Source of the DNA: Eubacteriaceae bacterium
GTDB lineage: Bacteria; Bacillota; Clostridia; Peptostreptococcales; Anaerovoracaceae
DNA: 64,000 nt
Reading direction: 5' to 3'
Assembly: GCA_902362805.1 (NCBI GenBank)
Contig: CABIXY010000011.1
Coordinates: 3,855 to 67,854 of the forward strand
The notes under the pieces are model-generated. The model saw nothing but the letters and a program-made list of their open reading frames with translations, ran no database searches and had not been told where the DNA came from. The position numbers were made by a program, and so were the translations under genes. Shown here piece after piece: positions 32,893 to 42,018 of this stretch (the first letter of the stretch is position 1; each line of letters opens with the position of its first letter).

Positions 32893-33981
32893 CTATTTAA
32901 TATAAGCTTTCTCCACATATGGACTGGTAGCTGTCTTCAGCATACCGCCGTAACCCAGTTCAAATTCGACGATATCGCCTACCTTATATTCTCTCTCGCA
33001 GTGGGTGACGTCGAGGATGATATGGTCGGAACTGCCTCCCATGATTTCCACCTGCGGATCGCATGGCGTCATGCTGCCCAGATCTGTGTCCTGCTTACCG
33101 ATGCCGATGATGGCCCTCTTCATGATCCCTCTGTCCTCATAGTACGGCTTTTCACCGAAGGCGTCGACGCCGACTTCACCAATCGGAAGAGATGGTTTTT
33201 CTTTCAGTTCGATAATCTGTGCCTGCAGAATCAATCCGTCGCTGACCGTCCCCGGCAGCTTTGTCTCATAGGCCGTATCGTTGCCCAGTAGGAAGGACTC
33301 TCCTAGTCTCAAATTGTTAATGCCTGCTGGCAATTCGCCTTTGTCGACTAGATAGATGGAACTGGAGTTACCACCGGATACCATTTCCAGTTTGATTCCA
33401 TACTTTGCTTCCAGATCCCTGGCGATCCCAACCAGCTGAGAAAGATTGTCTTTCTTTGGAATGATGGCGCCATAGCAGGTCAGGTTGACACCGACACCGT
33501 AGAGATTGATGTTCTCCATCTTGAGAATCTCTTCCACTGCCTCATAAATTAACTCTTGATTTTGGAAGAAGATGCCCTCACGCAGGTCGCCCAGGTCGAT
33601 CATCAGCAGGACGTCGTGAACTTTACCGACTTTCGCGGCTTCTTCATTGAGCAGTCTGATGGTGGACAATTCCGAGTTAAAAGAAAGATCCACATATTTC
33701 ACCACATCAGTTACTTCGCAGTGCATAGGAATACGGAGCAGCACCGTTTTCTTTCCATTTGCCTTTGCAGTATCGGCAAAGCCAGCAATATTTTTCACTC
33801 TGGAATCGGCAATAAAATCCACATTGGCATTTTCCGCCACCATCTTTACCATTTCTTTGTCTGCACAAAGGCCTTTGGTGACGATCATCAGAGAACACTT
33901 GCCGTGATCCTTTGTAATCGTCGCACAGGCATTTAAGTTGTCTTCAAGTTTCTTCAAGTTGATAACCAGTTTTGGATACAT
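32893..33981 (-). CDS. orr: Ornithine racemase (alanine racemase fold, PLP)
   Basis: 362 residues. SLMIVTKGLCAD near residue 30 carries the PLP lysine of the alanine-racemase-like barrel; further marks are DLSFNSELSTIRLLNEEA, LLMIDLGDLREGIF, EMVSGGNSSSIYLV and NNLRLGESFLLGND. The neighbourhood (aminomutase oraSE, ord, ortAB) makes it the racemase that turns L-ornithine into the D-ornithine used by the mutase, as in Clostridium sticklandii. The start at 33981 follows AAAGGAGAG; a longer frame would run into the upstream gene. Cytoplasmic. Confidence 0.9.
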   Translation of the reverse strand: MYPKLVINLKKLEDNLNACATITKDHGKCSLMIVTKGLCADKEMVKMVAENANVDFIADSRVKNIAGFADTAKANGKKTVLLRIPMHCEVTDVVKYVDLSFNSELSTIRLLNEEAAKVGKVHDVLLMIDLGDLREGIFFQNQELIYEAVEEILKMENINLYGVGVNLTCYGAIIPKKDNLSQLVGIARDLEAKYGIKLEMVSGGNSSSIYLVDKGELPAGINNLRLGESFLLGNDTAYETKLPGTVSDGLILQAQIIELKEKPSLPIGEVGVDAFGEKPYYEDRGIMKRAIIGIGKQDTDLGSMTPCDPQVEIMGGSSDHIILDVTHCEREYKVGDIVEFELGYGGMLKTATSPYVEKAYIK

Positions 33982-34004
33982 AATTTCTCTCCTTTTATCT
34001 CTTT

Positions 34005-35744
34005 CTATTCTACCCTGTTGGGACAATTTCTTCTGGTGCAGTGCTTGCAGTCGTGGGTACAGTCGCCCATATACTGTCCGCCATTCTCCGTCTGGGCAGC
34101 CCATTTTCCCTTGATGCCGCTGCCTTTACGCATTGCAGACTTTTCATCTGCCTCCGCCAGAGCTGCCTCTCTTACGGCTTCTAGTTCTTCCGCACTGGCA
34201 CCGCCGATAGCCTCTTCCTCTTTAAAGGCAGTCATGTCGTAGCCCATGGCTTCGCATTCCTCAATGTGTTTCCTGTATTCTTCCTCTTTCGCTTTTGCTT
34301 CTGCCAATTCACGATCCACATCCGCCATAAACTTCGCGTTCACCGTAAACTCCTGCTCTTTCTTTTCAGGAAATTTAAAGTCAAGGCTCTTTTCGAGAAG
34401 TCTGATGGCCGCTTCTCTGTACCTCTTTGACAAAACACCTAAGGAAGCCATGATGTAATCATTGTCTACCAAAATCTTAGCATGTTCCGTTGGGAACAGC
34501 ATCATGCCAGTCTCGTTGTGCTTTGCAATCCCTTCCATCAACTCTACTCTGTGGGGCAGTCTCGTCAAAGCGCCGCCCGTACCAACGATGTATTTCACTT
34601 GCGTCAGATCTTTTCCTTCTGCCACTGTACTTCTGCCAGACGGACCATAGATATATCTGATAATGCCCGCGTGGCGTTCTACTGCCTTAAGAACAGCTTC
34701 TTTCGTCAGCCGTTCTACCAGCTTGAACTCATCTTCTGTTTTCGGAATCGCTACGTAGCTTTCTAAGGTTTTCTCTAAATCGATGCCCATCTTCTCACAG
34801 TCTTTTTTCATCTGCTCATCTCCGATGGACTCGATGACTTTCATCCTGTTGACATAAACGCCCAGATCACCTTCTACCGTCCGCTTTGCTTTTGGTTCTG
34901 GTGCAATCATGATTCTGGCGATTTTATCCGATTCCGTTGCCACAGAATGCAAGTCTGTGGTCGCACCGCCTACGTCTAAAACAATCAAATCACCTAAACA
35001 GTCATAGAGCAGTTTGGTGCACTCCATGACTGCGCCCGGTGTCGGAATAATCGGTCCGTTGACCATATCTCTCACATGTTCCATACCCGGCGCGTGGATG
35101 ATATGTTCTTCAAAGGCATCTTGAATCACCTTTCTACATGGTTCTACGTTGAGGTCGTCAATCTTTGGATAAACATTCTCTACATTATATAGCTTCTGGC
35201 CGCTCTCCTCATCAAAAATCAACTTCATCTCTTCCTGGTTTTCAATATTTCCAGCGTAGATAATCGGTGTTTTCAAACCCAGGGATCTGATCTTCTCAGC
35301 ATTGTCCAATGCCGTATCTCTCTCTCCGTAATCAACGCCACCGGCAATCAAAATCAGGTTTGGTTTGATTTCCTTGATTTTGGCTAAATCTGTCCTTCTC
35401 AATTTTCCAGCTGTAATATAGTGAATAATGCCTCCCGCTCCCAGGGCAGCTTCCTTAGCGGCTTTGGCTGTCATGTCATACACGAGACCGTGCACGGTCA
35501 TCTTTAAGCCCCCTGCCGCCGAAGAGGTTGCCAGCATCTCGTCATATTCCAGACTGTCAATGTTCATCTTCTTGCAGAGATCGTCAACGGCGCCCTGCAG
35601 GCCGATTCTCACATCGCCATCAAGAACCGATGTCGGCGCCTGTCCCTGAGCCCAAAAGATAGGGTTGTCAGTATTCAAATCTTTAAAAGCGTTTACAACT
35701 GTGGTTGTCGAGCCGATTTCGGCTACTAATACGTCTACTTTCAT
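34005..35744 (-). CDS. GlmL/MutL-like ATPase, probable reactivase of the ornithine aminomutase
   Basis: 579 residues of the actin-fold GlmL family. It begins VDVLVAEIGSTTTVVNAF (phosphate-binding loop 1) and has TSSAAGGLKMTVHGLVYD, LILIAGGVDYGERDTALDNA, VLDVGGATTDLHSVA and YIVGTGGALTRLPHR. These proteins accompany B12-dependent mutases and are thought to load or reactivate the cofactor. The C-terminus adds a cysteine cluster, CTHDCKHCTRRNCPNR, which looks like a metal-binding knuckle. It lies 23 bases upstream of orr. A role with OraSE is inferred from position and family. Confidence 0.85.
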   Translation of the reverse strand: MKVDVLVAEIGSTTTVVNAFKDLNTDNPIFWAQGQAPTSVLDGDVRIGLQGAVDDLCKKMNIDSLEYDEMLATSSAAGGLKMTVHGLVYDMTAKAAKEAALGAGGIIHYITAGKLRRTDLAKIKEIKPNLILIAGGVDYGERDTALDNAEKIRSLGLKTPIIYAGNIENQEEMKLIFDEESGQKLYNVENVYPKIDDLNVEPCRKVIQDAFEEHIIHAPGMEHVRDMVNGPIIPTPGAVMECTKLLYDCLGDLIVLDVGGATTDLHSVATESDKIARIMIAPEPKAKRTVEGDLGVYVNRMKVIESIGDEQMKKDCEKMGIDLEKTLESYVAIPKTEDEFKLVERLTKEAVLKAVERHAGIIRYIYGPSGRSTVAEGKDLTQVKYIVGTGGALTRLPHRVELMEGIAKHNETGMMLFPTEHAKILVDNDYIMASLGVLSKRYREAAIRLLEKSLDFKFPEKKEQEFTVNAKFMADVDRELAEAKAKEEEYRKHIEECEAMGYDMTAFKEEEAIGGASAEELEAVREAALAEADEKSAMRKGSGIKGKWAAQTENGGQYMGDCTHDCKHCTRRNCPNRVE

Positions 35745-35783
35745 CTTATCACCTCTATTTATTGGATATTTCCTATTCTATAA

Positions 35784-36212
35784 CTACAGTGGAAACCAAT
35801 TGCCGGTTGCCGTTGCAACCAGCTTTCCACTTTCTTCGCAAATCATCTCTCCCCGCAATCTGATGATACTTCGGCCATTCTTTACAATATAAGTGTGTAT
35901 GATGGCGTGGGAATCGCTGTCAAGGGGACGCAGAAAAGATACATTCAGATCCACGGTGGTGGCTTCACGCCATCCTGCCGCAAATACGGCCGTCAATCCT
36001 ATGGCAGAATCAAACATACTGCCGATGATTCCTCCGTGGACATCGCCTCTCTCGTTCTTCTGCCAGGGCTGGGCCGGAAAGCGATGGGATATTCTCTGTT
36101 CCTCAAAATCACAGCCGTAAAACTCTCTTTCCAGTTTTCTGTCGAAGGGGCTGTCGTCTTCGTATTCTGCCTCAAATCTGAGAACTTCCTGTTCCCATTG
36201 TTCTTTGTTCAT
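35784..36212 (-). CDS. PaaI-type hotdog-fold thioesterase
   Basis: 142 residues. The hotdog signature HGGIIGSMFDSAIGLTAVFA with TVDLNVSFLRPLDSD and LVATATGNWF defines the PaaI/YigI-like acyl-CoA thioesterases. Such enzymes hydrolyse small acyl-CoA esters in the cytosol. Sitting between the GNAT gene and the GlmL-like gene with a 12-base gap on one side, it could release CoA from an acyl-CoA formed in ornithine breakdown, but no direct link is known. RBS GAGG upstream. Confidence 0.82.
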   Translation of the reverse strand: MNKEQWEQEVLRFEAEYEDDSPFDRKLEREFYGCDFEEQRISHRFPAQPWQKNERGDVHGGIIGSMFDSAIGLTAVFAAGWREATTVDLNVSFLRPLDSDSHAIIHTYIVKNGRSIIRLRGEMICEESGKLVATATGNWFPL

Positions 36213-36224
36213 AGTTAACCTCTT

Positions 36225-36695
36225 CTAAAAATATTTCACATAAAAATACATCTCTGCCGGCGCATATCCCACTGCCGTATAAAACTCCCTGGCATTGGGA
36301 TTGGTTGCTTCGGAATGAAACTGTATTCTCTTACAGCCTAATTCTTTAGCAAATTCTTCTACATATTCCAAGGCTTTTCTGCCATAGCCTTTTCCTCGAT
36401 GCGCTTCTCTGATAAACAAGTCATCCAGATAAAGCGCTTTGCCGTGAGACCAAACGCTGAAGATCGTCATAAGATTGGCAAAGCCAACAGGCTCTCCATC
36501 TTCTTCAAAGATCAGCAGGCTGATCAGTTCCGGGGAAGACAGTGCTTCCTCAAAGGTCTGGGCAAACCGCTGATTGCTCACCTTGTTAATCCCATTCCAC
36601 AAATCATCATCCTGACTCTCATAGGCGATGAACTCCCTGTTCAGCTTAATCCAAAGGTCTACGTCCTTTTTTTCACACTTCCTGTAAGTAAACAT
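36225..36695 (-). CDS. GNAT family N-acetyltransferase
   Basis: 156 residues. ALYLDDLFIREAHRGKGYGRKALEYVEEFAKELGCKRIQFHSEATNPNAREFY contains the acetyl-CoA loop (RGKGYGR) and the typical last strands of GNAT enzymes. The N-terminus TYRKCEKKDVDLWIKLNREF suits the diamine/amino-acid acetyltransferase subgroup. The ATG at 36695 comes one base after the stop of the cyclase gene, so the two are co-translated. Target unknown; a diamine or amino acid related to the ornithine pathway is plausible. Confidence 0.85.
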   Translation of the reverse strand: MFTYRKCEKKDVDLWIKLNREFIAYESQDDDLWNGINKVSNQRFAQTFEEALSSPELISLLIFEEDGEPVGFANLMTIFSVWSHGKALYLDDLFIREAHRGKGYGRKALEYVEEFAKELGCKRIQFHSEATNPNAREFYTAVGYAPAEMYFYVKYF

Positions 36696-36696
36696 G

Positions 36697-37254
36697 TTAC
36701 ACCTCTGCAACAATTCTGCATGGCAAACCTGTCATTCCCTCATAATTCATAGGGTAGGTGTGAATGACAAACGCTTTCTCCTTTGGCAAATCCGCTAAAT
36801 GATCCATGTTCTCTATGATGAACGTGCCTTTTTCTGCACATCTCTGATCCGTCGGCGTGTGTTCATTTCCCCTTCTCACGCCTGCGAAGTCGACACCGAT
36901 CAATGAAACCCCCTTTGCCAGCAGCTGATCGATCAAATTCATTGACAACTGCGGATGCTTCACAAAGTAGGCTTTGGACCCATACCCTTCTTTTCTCATA
37001 TACCCGGAATAAAAGCAGACGAACATCTCTTTTTTTACCAAGGACAAATCGACAGACTGATCGCTGATTTCTATATCCGCAGGTATATCACTCACATCAT
37101 AACAGATTCCTATGCGTTTAGTATAATCCAAGGGGAAGTCTTTGTCCATCACATCAAAGTGGGTTCCCAGATGACCCACTAAGACCTTTTTCTCGTTCCC
37201 TTGCGCATCTGTTACCATTTTGGGCGTGATCTTTAAGGTTACATCTATTAACAT
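36697..37254 (-). CDS. Cyclase family metal-dependent hydrolase (kynurenine formamidase-like)
   Basis: 185 residues. DVTLKITPKM, VGHLGTHFDVM (metal-binding HxGTHxD-type motif; here HLGTHFD), and VSLIGVDFAGVRRGNEHTPTD followed by CAEKGTFIIENMDHLADLP match the putative cyclase family that includes bacterial kynurenine formamidase and isatin hydrolase. It hydrolyses an amide or lactam. Inside an ornithine cluster it might open a cyclic ornithine or diaminopentanoate derivative, which is speculation. First gene of a sub-operon cyclase-GNAT-thioesterase-GlmL-orr after the oraE terminator. Confidence 0.8.
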   Translation of the reverse strand: MLIDVTLKITPKMVTDAQGNEKKVLVGHLGTHFDVMDKDFPLDYTKRIGICYDVSDIPADIEISDQSVDLSLVKKEMFVCFYSGYMRKEGYGSKAYFVKHPQLSMNLIDQLLAKGVSLIGVDFAGVRRGNEHTPTDQRCAEKGTFIIENMDHLADLPKEKAFVIHTYPMNYEGMTGLPCRIVAEV

Positions 37255-37345
37255 TCACTGCTCTCCTTTCAAACAATCAATTTGCACAAAAGCCAAAAAG
37301 CCCCTCTGAAAATTGATTCATCAAGTGACCGCACCACTCTGCTAA

Positions 37346-37375
37346 TTTAAAAGAGGGCGGGCTAACTGCCCGCCC
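37346..37375 (-). terminator. Terminator of the ord-ortAB-oraSE operon
   Basis: GGGCGGGC pairs with GCCCGCCC across AGTTA on the minus strand, followed by TCTTTT. It lies 300 bases past the oraE stop, beyond an 85-bp tandem repeat. Confidence 0.85.
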
Positions 37376-37490
37376 CAATTAGGCTTCATTTACCTTTTTC
37401 TATGAAGTGCTCTCTTTTGTCCTGTAAAAACGACGACTCCAGGTCAAAAGTTCACAGGGCGCTATGGGCGCAAAGCCATAAGCGCAAAAG

Positions 37491-37676
37491 GCAACGTTCG
37501 CAAAGCTCACTCCTACAGTCGCTTCGCTCCTTCCGCTGTCCGTTTTGCCGCTCCGGCTAAAGCCGGGGCAAAAAGGCAACGTTCGCAAAGCTCACTCCTA
37601 CAGTCGCTTCGCTCCTTCCGCTGTCCGTTTTGCCGCTCCGGCTAAAGCCGGGGCAAAAAGGCAACGTTCGCAAAGC
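37491..37676. repeat. 85-bp tandem repeat after oraE
   Basis: GCAACGTTCGCAAAGC starts copies at 37491, 37576 and 37661; the first two are complete and identical, and the third merges into the oraE stop codon. Each unit contains TTTTGCC-GCT-CCGGCT-AA-AGCCGG-GGCAAAA, a strong hairpin. On the minus strand the unit reads GGAGTGAGCTTTGCG where oraE ends with GAGTAAGCTTTGCG, so the array may have grown out of the gene's 3' end. No gene was found in the 37255-37676 gap. Confidence 0.85.
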
Positions 37677-39893
37677 TTACTCTTCGCCGCGGCGTCTCTT
37701 AGCCTCTTCGCAGAGGAATGTAGCTACGTCGATACCGTGGGAGTCTCTTCCGAATCCAGCGTCGATACCAGTCTTCACAGCGTCCTCAGGAATTACCTGG
37801 GTTCCGCCTGCACAGATGATAACCTTATCTCTGATACCTTTTTCTACTGCCAGATCGTTGATTCTCTTCATGTTCTTGTAGTGAATGTTGTCGTGAGAGA
37901 TGATCGTTGAAGCGAGGATTGCGTCAGCGTTCAATTCTACAGCAGCATCAACCAGCTTTTCTACTGGAACGGAAGTCCCGAGGTAGTTTACCTTGATTCC
38001 CCATTTTTCGATTCCGCCGTGCTTGATGTTGATGATCTCACGAAGTCCTACGGAGTGTTCGTCTTCGCCGACAGTTCCGCAAACGACTACCATGTCATGA
38101 TTCTGGAATTCATCATACAGAGTCTTGTCGTCCAGGTGATGTGGTTCAGGTGGAATCTCCAGGTTAGAAGGATCTACGTCGAAGGTCAGTTTGCCCTTCA
38201 TTTCGATTCTAGTTCCTTCTGCTTCCTGCATCACTTCTTTGCTTGTTACTACAGGTTCTTCCAGACCTAACTTCTTACCGATTTCAACAGCTGCAGCTTC
38301 AGCAGTTCTAGCGTTGGCTGGAATCATCATGGTGATCATGATTGTTCCGTCAGCACACCATTCCATTTCTGGCTTGATTGCTTCGCCGTCCAGATATTTC
38401 TTCACTTTTTCAAGTCTTGTATTTACATTGTCTTCTTCATCCAGTTCATCGATGAATACGATCTTGCTTCTGTCTTCGAAAGTACATCCGCCGATCAGTG
38501 CTGCTGGATCCGCAGGATCTCCGCCGTACTGCTCTACGTTATTATATCCAAAGTGAGCTGTTACAGGAGCCATGTAATCGTCTTCTCTCTCGAAGATGTA
38601 TCCATAACCTACGCCGCCTTCTGGGTTTCTAGCGATGCCGTCACCGTTTCTTTCTGGATATTTAGCGGAGTCAACAAAGAATCCTTCTTTGACAGCCTGG
38701 AAGTATCCGCCTACTTCGATGATTTCTTCCATGAACAGGCATGCTCTCTCTTTGATGTCTCTAGCATTCTCTCTCAGTGGTCCGTCTTTCTTCAGTTCAA
38801 CCATTTCCATCAGACCGTCCATGCCGATGAGTGCCTGTTTTGCGTTGTCGCAGGCTTCCATGTTGTAGATGTGCCAAGGAACGTTTCTTCCTTCGTCCGG
38901 AGTAATTGTGGACTGGATGTCAGCGCTTGTCAGCTTGGAGATGAACATGTTCATTACGTGAGTAACTGTTGCTTCTCTTACTGATGAGCAGATATATTTT
39001 GTGTTCTGCTGTGCTCTCATCTTATATCTTCCACAGATGTCTCGGAGTGCTACTGCATAAGGCAGATCCAGGTACATGCAAGGTGCCGGAGTAGCTGAAG
39101 GAGGTACTGTAGATAATGCGATGTTTTCTGGTTTGATACCAACTTTTTCTGAGAACAGGGAGTTGATAGCGTGCTGAACGATCAGTTCAGGCATTACCTT
39201 CCATGCTTCTCTTGCAGTTGCGTTAGCGTTATGTGCACCGTCAATCTGCAAAATGTCAGCCCATGCTAAGATCTTCTTTGATTCGCAGGCGTCTACGAAA
39301 GATCTAACGCAGTTGATGTCTCTGTAAAGTACGTTGTACTGAGGGTCCTGGTGAGCGCCGTTGATGCCTTCTTCAGCAAACATAACAGCAACGTCAGGTC
39401 CAGCAACGCCGGAAACATAGGAATGATAGTTGATTGGACGACCAACTTCATCTTCGATGATGTCCAGAGCCTTTCTCTGTGCTCTGACCTGTTTTCTTGT
39501 TACAGGAATACCGCCGATACCCTGTGGAGTACCTTCCATCAGTCCGTCGATATGGGACTGACCCATATGTCTGATAACCATGATATGGTCAGCGCCATGC
39601 CAAGCAGCCATTCTCATTCTTCTGATATCGTCTTCAAATCTGCCGGAAGCGATTTCAGTGGTGATAACTGGAAGCGGCTGTGGGTCAATGTTCTCAAAGA
39701 ACTTTGCAGGCGGAAGGCCAACGCTGTTCTTCAGAGGTTCGGAAACGTCATGGAACTCAAAAGGTCCCATCTTTAGATTTGGAGCTGGTTTTCTCCAAAC
39801 CCATCCTTTTCTTCTCGGTTCATATTTGTCGAGGTCTTTCAAGATGTTTCTAACATCCAATTTTTCATTTGGTTTTAAAATCATGTCTGCCAT
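37677..39893 (-). CDS. oraE: D-ornithine 4,5-aminomutase, large subunit (B12 and PLP)
   Basis: 738 residues, as expected for OraE. The N-terminal TIM-barrel part contains GRFEDDIRRMRMAAWHGADHIM and DGLMEGTPQGIGGIPVTRKQ; the C-terminal Rossmann domain has GEDEHSVG (DxHxxG, cobalamin ligand His, about residue 613) and YLGTSVPVEKLV, which holds the PLP lysine. With OraS and adenosylcobalamin it moves the terminal amino group of D-ornithine to give 2,4-diaminopentanoate. The ATG lies two bases after the oraS stop, with AAAGGAGG inside the oraS end. Ends RRGEE at a stop that touches the tandem repeat. Confidence 0.97.
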   Translation of the reverse strand: MADMILKPNEKLDVRNILKDLDKYEPRRKGWVWRKPAPNLKMGPFEFHDVSEPLKNSVGLPPAKFFENIDPQPLPVITTEIASGRFEDDIRRMRMAAWHGADHIMVIRHMGQSHIDGLMEGTPQGIGGIPVTRKQVRAQRKALDIIEDEVGRPINYHSYVSGVAGPDVAVMFAEEGINGAHQDPQYNVLYRDINCVRSFVDACESKKILAWADILQIDGAHNANATAREAWKVMPELIVQHAINSLFSEKVGIKPENIALSTVPPSATPAPCMYLDLPYAVALRDICGRYKMRAQQNTKYICSSVREATVTHVMNMFISKLTSADIQSTITPDEGRNVPWHIYNMEACDNAKQALIGMDGLMEMVELKKDGPLRENARDIKERACLFMEEIIEVGGYFQAVKEGFFVDSAKYPERNGDGIARNPEGGVGYGYIFEREDDYMAPVTAHFGYNNVEQYGGDPADPAALIGGCTFEDRSKIVFIDELDEEDNVNTRLEKVKKYLDGEAIKPEMEWCADGTIMITMMIPANARTAEAAAVEIGKKLGLEEPVVTSKEVMQEAEGTRIEMKGKLTFDVDPSNLEIPPEPHHLDDKTLYDEFQNHDMVVVCGTVGEDEHSVGLREIINIKHGGIEKWGIKVNYLGTSVPVEKLVDAAVELNADAILASTIISHDNIHYKNMKRINDLAVEKGIRDKVIICAGGTQVIPEDAVKTGIDAGFGRDSHGIDVATFLCEEAKRRRGEE

Positions 39894-39895
39894 CT

Positions 39896-40258
39896 TTATT
39901 TACCTCCTTTGAACATTGCAGTTACTTCATCCCAGCATTCGCCTTTTGCCAGTAATTCACTTGCTTCTCTGATGGAGATGTTCTTCTCTTTTGATAATTT
40001 GTATACAACATGGCCAGTTCCGTGACCCATAAGTCCTCTGTCCATGCATCCTTCTACGATCTTCTGTGTATCTAATGAGGATACGCCCATTCTCAGCAAT
40101 ACTGCTCTTTCTACGGAAGGAGTAGTGTTCTTTCTTCCGAGGTCAAGAAGAGGTTCAACAACCTGTTCTGTCAGTTCCCAGAATCTGTTGTAAAGTTCTT
40201 CGTCAGAAAGATTAGCAATATGCTTTCTTCTTTCTTGGAAATCGTCTGCTCTTTTCAT
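39896..40258 (-). CDS. oraS: D-ornithine 4,5-aminomutase, small subunit
   Basis: 120 residues, the normal OraS size: KRADDFQERRKHIANLSDEELYNRFWEL, LLDLGRKNTTPSVERAVLLRMG, and GLMGHGTGHVVYKLSKE. It forms the 2:2 complex with OraE. Start at 40258 after GGAGAAAA, 17 bases below ortB. Translationally coupled to oraE. Confidence 0.96.
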   Translation of the reverse strand: MKRADDFQERRKHIANLSDEELYNRFWELTEQVVEPLLDLGRKNTTPSVERAVLLRMGVSSLDTQKIVEGCMDRGLMGHGTGHVVYKLSKEKNISIREASELLAKGECWDEVTAMFKGGK

Positions 40259-40275
40259 TCTTTTTCTCCTTTATA

Positions 40276-41682
40276 CTAAAGTCCTAAAGTTTTCTTTACG
40301 AAATCTGCATTTGTTTTTGTTTCTTCAGCTAAGAATTGGATGTCGGAATCACTTGGATTTGTGATGCCGGCTCTCTTACAAGCCTTGTTGATCAGAGATC
40401 TTCTGAAACGATCGATATCAGCATCTTCGCACTTGATAAAGCTTGGATCCTTAGGGAATACGATGTTTTCTCCTGGTTTGTCTTCCTTCTGTGGATCGCC
40501 GAATTTGAATTCAATTCCGTTTTCTCTTGCGAAGGAAAGCTGTGGCTGGATGTGTTTGCCAGCGCCTGTGTATTCAGTTTCACTGATTACGAGAACTGCA
40601 TCTTCTGGTAGTTCCTGAGCCAGTGAGAATGCCGCTGCAAGAGCAGTATTTCCTGCAGGTCCTCTTTCGATGCCTTCCAGGTTTGCCAGCGCTTCTGTCA
40701 TGTACATAACTTCACCCTGTTTTACTGTAACATAACGATCCATGTAACGAAGCGGTCTAGCTGCGGAACGAGGAACGTCTGAGTGGTCAGGATCTGTTGC
40801 ATAAGGTACGCCGAATCCAGTGTGTCCTGTTGTGCATGACTTCTTGTTGAACTGTTCGTCAGAAGCCATATGTAATCCAGTCAAGTCGATGGAAGCGGAA
40901 ACCATCTGTGTATCAACACAGCCAGCCTTCAGCAATCCACGAGCTGTACCAGTCATCATACCGCCGCCGGCATTTGTGCAGACGACCATATCCGGGTCTT
41001 TGCCAACGATTTCGCGGCACTGCATTGCGATTTCATATCCCAGTGTTTCTACACCTGCGATACCAAATGGTGAGTAAAGGGAAGCGTTGAAGTATCCTGT
41101 GTCTTCCAAAACAGAAAGGAAGGAATAGAATAATTCAGGTCCTACAGTCAGCTGCAGGACTTCTGCGCCGTAAGCTTCACACTTTCTTGCTTTTTCAACG
41201 ATTTCCGGCTGTCCAACTCCGTGAGAGTCGTAGCATTCCTGTACGATGATGCATTCCAATCCCTGCATTGCTGCCTGGGATGCAACTGCTGCACCATAGT
41301 TACCGGAAGTTGCAGCCATAACGCCTTTGTATCCTAACTTCTTCGCATGAGCAACTGCGCAGGCAGCTCTTCTTGCTTTAAAGCTTCCGGAAGCATTTGC
41401 AGCTTCATCCTTTGCAAAAATTCTTGCACCATATCCCGGCTTTGCATACTTTCTGGAAAGTGCGGATAAGTTCCTCAGCTCGATCAGTGGCGTATTGCCA
41501 ACTGCTGTTCTTGACTGAATCTTTGCGACTTCTTCCAAAGTGTAGCCAGTAGATTTCATCAGTGCTTCATAGTCGAATGCAATGGTGCCAGACTCAAACT
41601 CGTTGTAGTCCAGTCCCAGTGCCTTTTTCATAATATCATTTGATCTCGCCATTACGGAATCGTAATCTTTTGCTAATGCCAT
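40276..41682 (-). CDS. ortB: 2-amino-4-ketopentanoate thiolase, beta subunit (PLP)
   Basis: 468 residues of the fold-type II PLP family (threonine synthase/cysteine synthase like). AANASGSFKARRAACAVA near residue 100 has the PLP lysine and CTNAGGGMMTGTARGL binds the phosphate. With OrtA it cleaves 2-amino-4-oxopentanoate with CoA to acetyl-CoA and alanine. The start overlaps the ortA stop (TAATG). Length and context match OrtB of Clostridium sticklandii. Confidence 0.95.
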   Translation of the reverse strand: MALAKDYDSVMARSNDIMKKALGLDYNEFESGTIAFDYEALMKSTGYTLEEVAKIQSRTAVGNTPLIELRNLSALSRKYAKPGYGARIFAKDEAANASGSFKARRAACAVAHAKKLGYKGVMAATSGNYGAAVASQAAMQGLECIIVQECYDSHGVGQPEIVEKARKCEAYGAEVLQLTVGPELFYSFLSVLEDTGYFNASLYSPFGIAGVETLGYEIAMQCREIVGKDPDMVVCTNAGGGMMTGTARGLLKAGCVDTQMVSASIDLTGLHMASDEQFNKKSCTTGHTGFGVPYATDPDHSDVPRSAARPLRYMDRYVTVKQGEVMYMTEALANLEGIERGPAGNTALAAAFSLAQELPEDAVLVISETEYTGAGKHIQPQLSFARENGIEFKFGDPQKEDKPGENIVFPKDPSFIKCEDADIDRFRRSLINKACKRAGITNPSDSDIQFLAEETKTNADFVKKTLGL

Positions 41683-41981
41683 TATTTGTCACCTCCAAAC
41701 ATAATCTCTCTCAGCTGCTTGTCGATCTCGATGATCTCAGGGACAAATTTGCCGTAGCTATGAGTATAGTAAGGGCCAACTTCAATCAGAGTTCCTTTTT
41801 CTGTACGGTTCGCTGCTGTTACTACAGTTACTTCATCTCCGATTTCTGCATCTTCCTGCAGAGTGCCTTTGGTCCACATTTCTAAGTCACATTTCTGTGT
41901 ATCTTCAGGGATTTTAGCAGTTCTTTCTGCAGCCTTTAAAACTACAGAATGAATGCGCACCCAATCGCCTTTTTTTGCCAT
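41682..41981 (-). CDS. ortA: 2-amino-4-ketopentanoate thiolase, alpha subunit
   Basis: 99 residues (KKGDWVRIHSVVLKAAERTA, IGDEVTVVTAANRTEKGTLI, and YTHSYGKFVPEI), matching the small OrtA subunit. The ATG at 41981 follows GGAGG with six bases; an upstream TTG in frame would place the ribosome-binding site inside the gene and is rejected. It is cotranslated with ortB. Confidence 0.95.
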   Translation of the reverse strand: MAKKGDWVRIHSVVLKAAERTAKIPEDTQKCDLEMWTKGTLQEDAEIGDEVTVVTAANRTEKGTLIEVGPYYTHSYGKFVPEIIEIDKQLREIMFGGDK

Positions 41982-42018
41982 TTCTACCTCCAAATTTTTT
42001 GTTACTTGACGCAGATTG

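Noticed and set aside
37260..37310. Sigma-54 promoter before the cyclase gene (TGGC...TGCA)
   Set aside because: The spacing between the GG and GC elements is three bases too short.
37545..37910. Plus-strand open frames across the 85-bp repeat and the oraE 3' end
   Set aside because: They exist only because the repeat lacks stops in that frame and then run antisense to oraE; no ribosome-binding site or recognisable protein.
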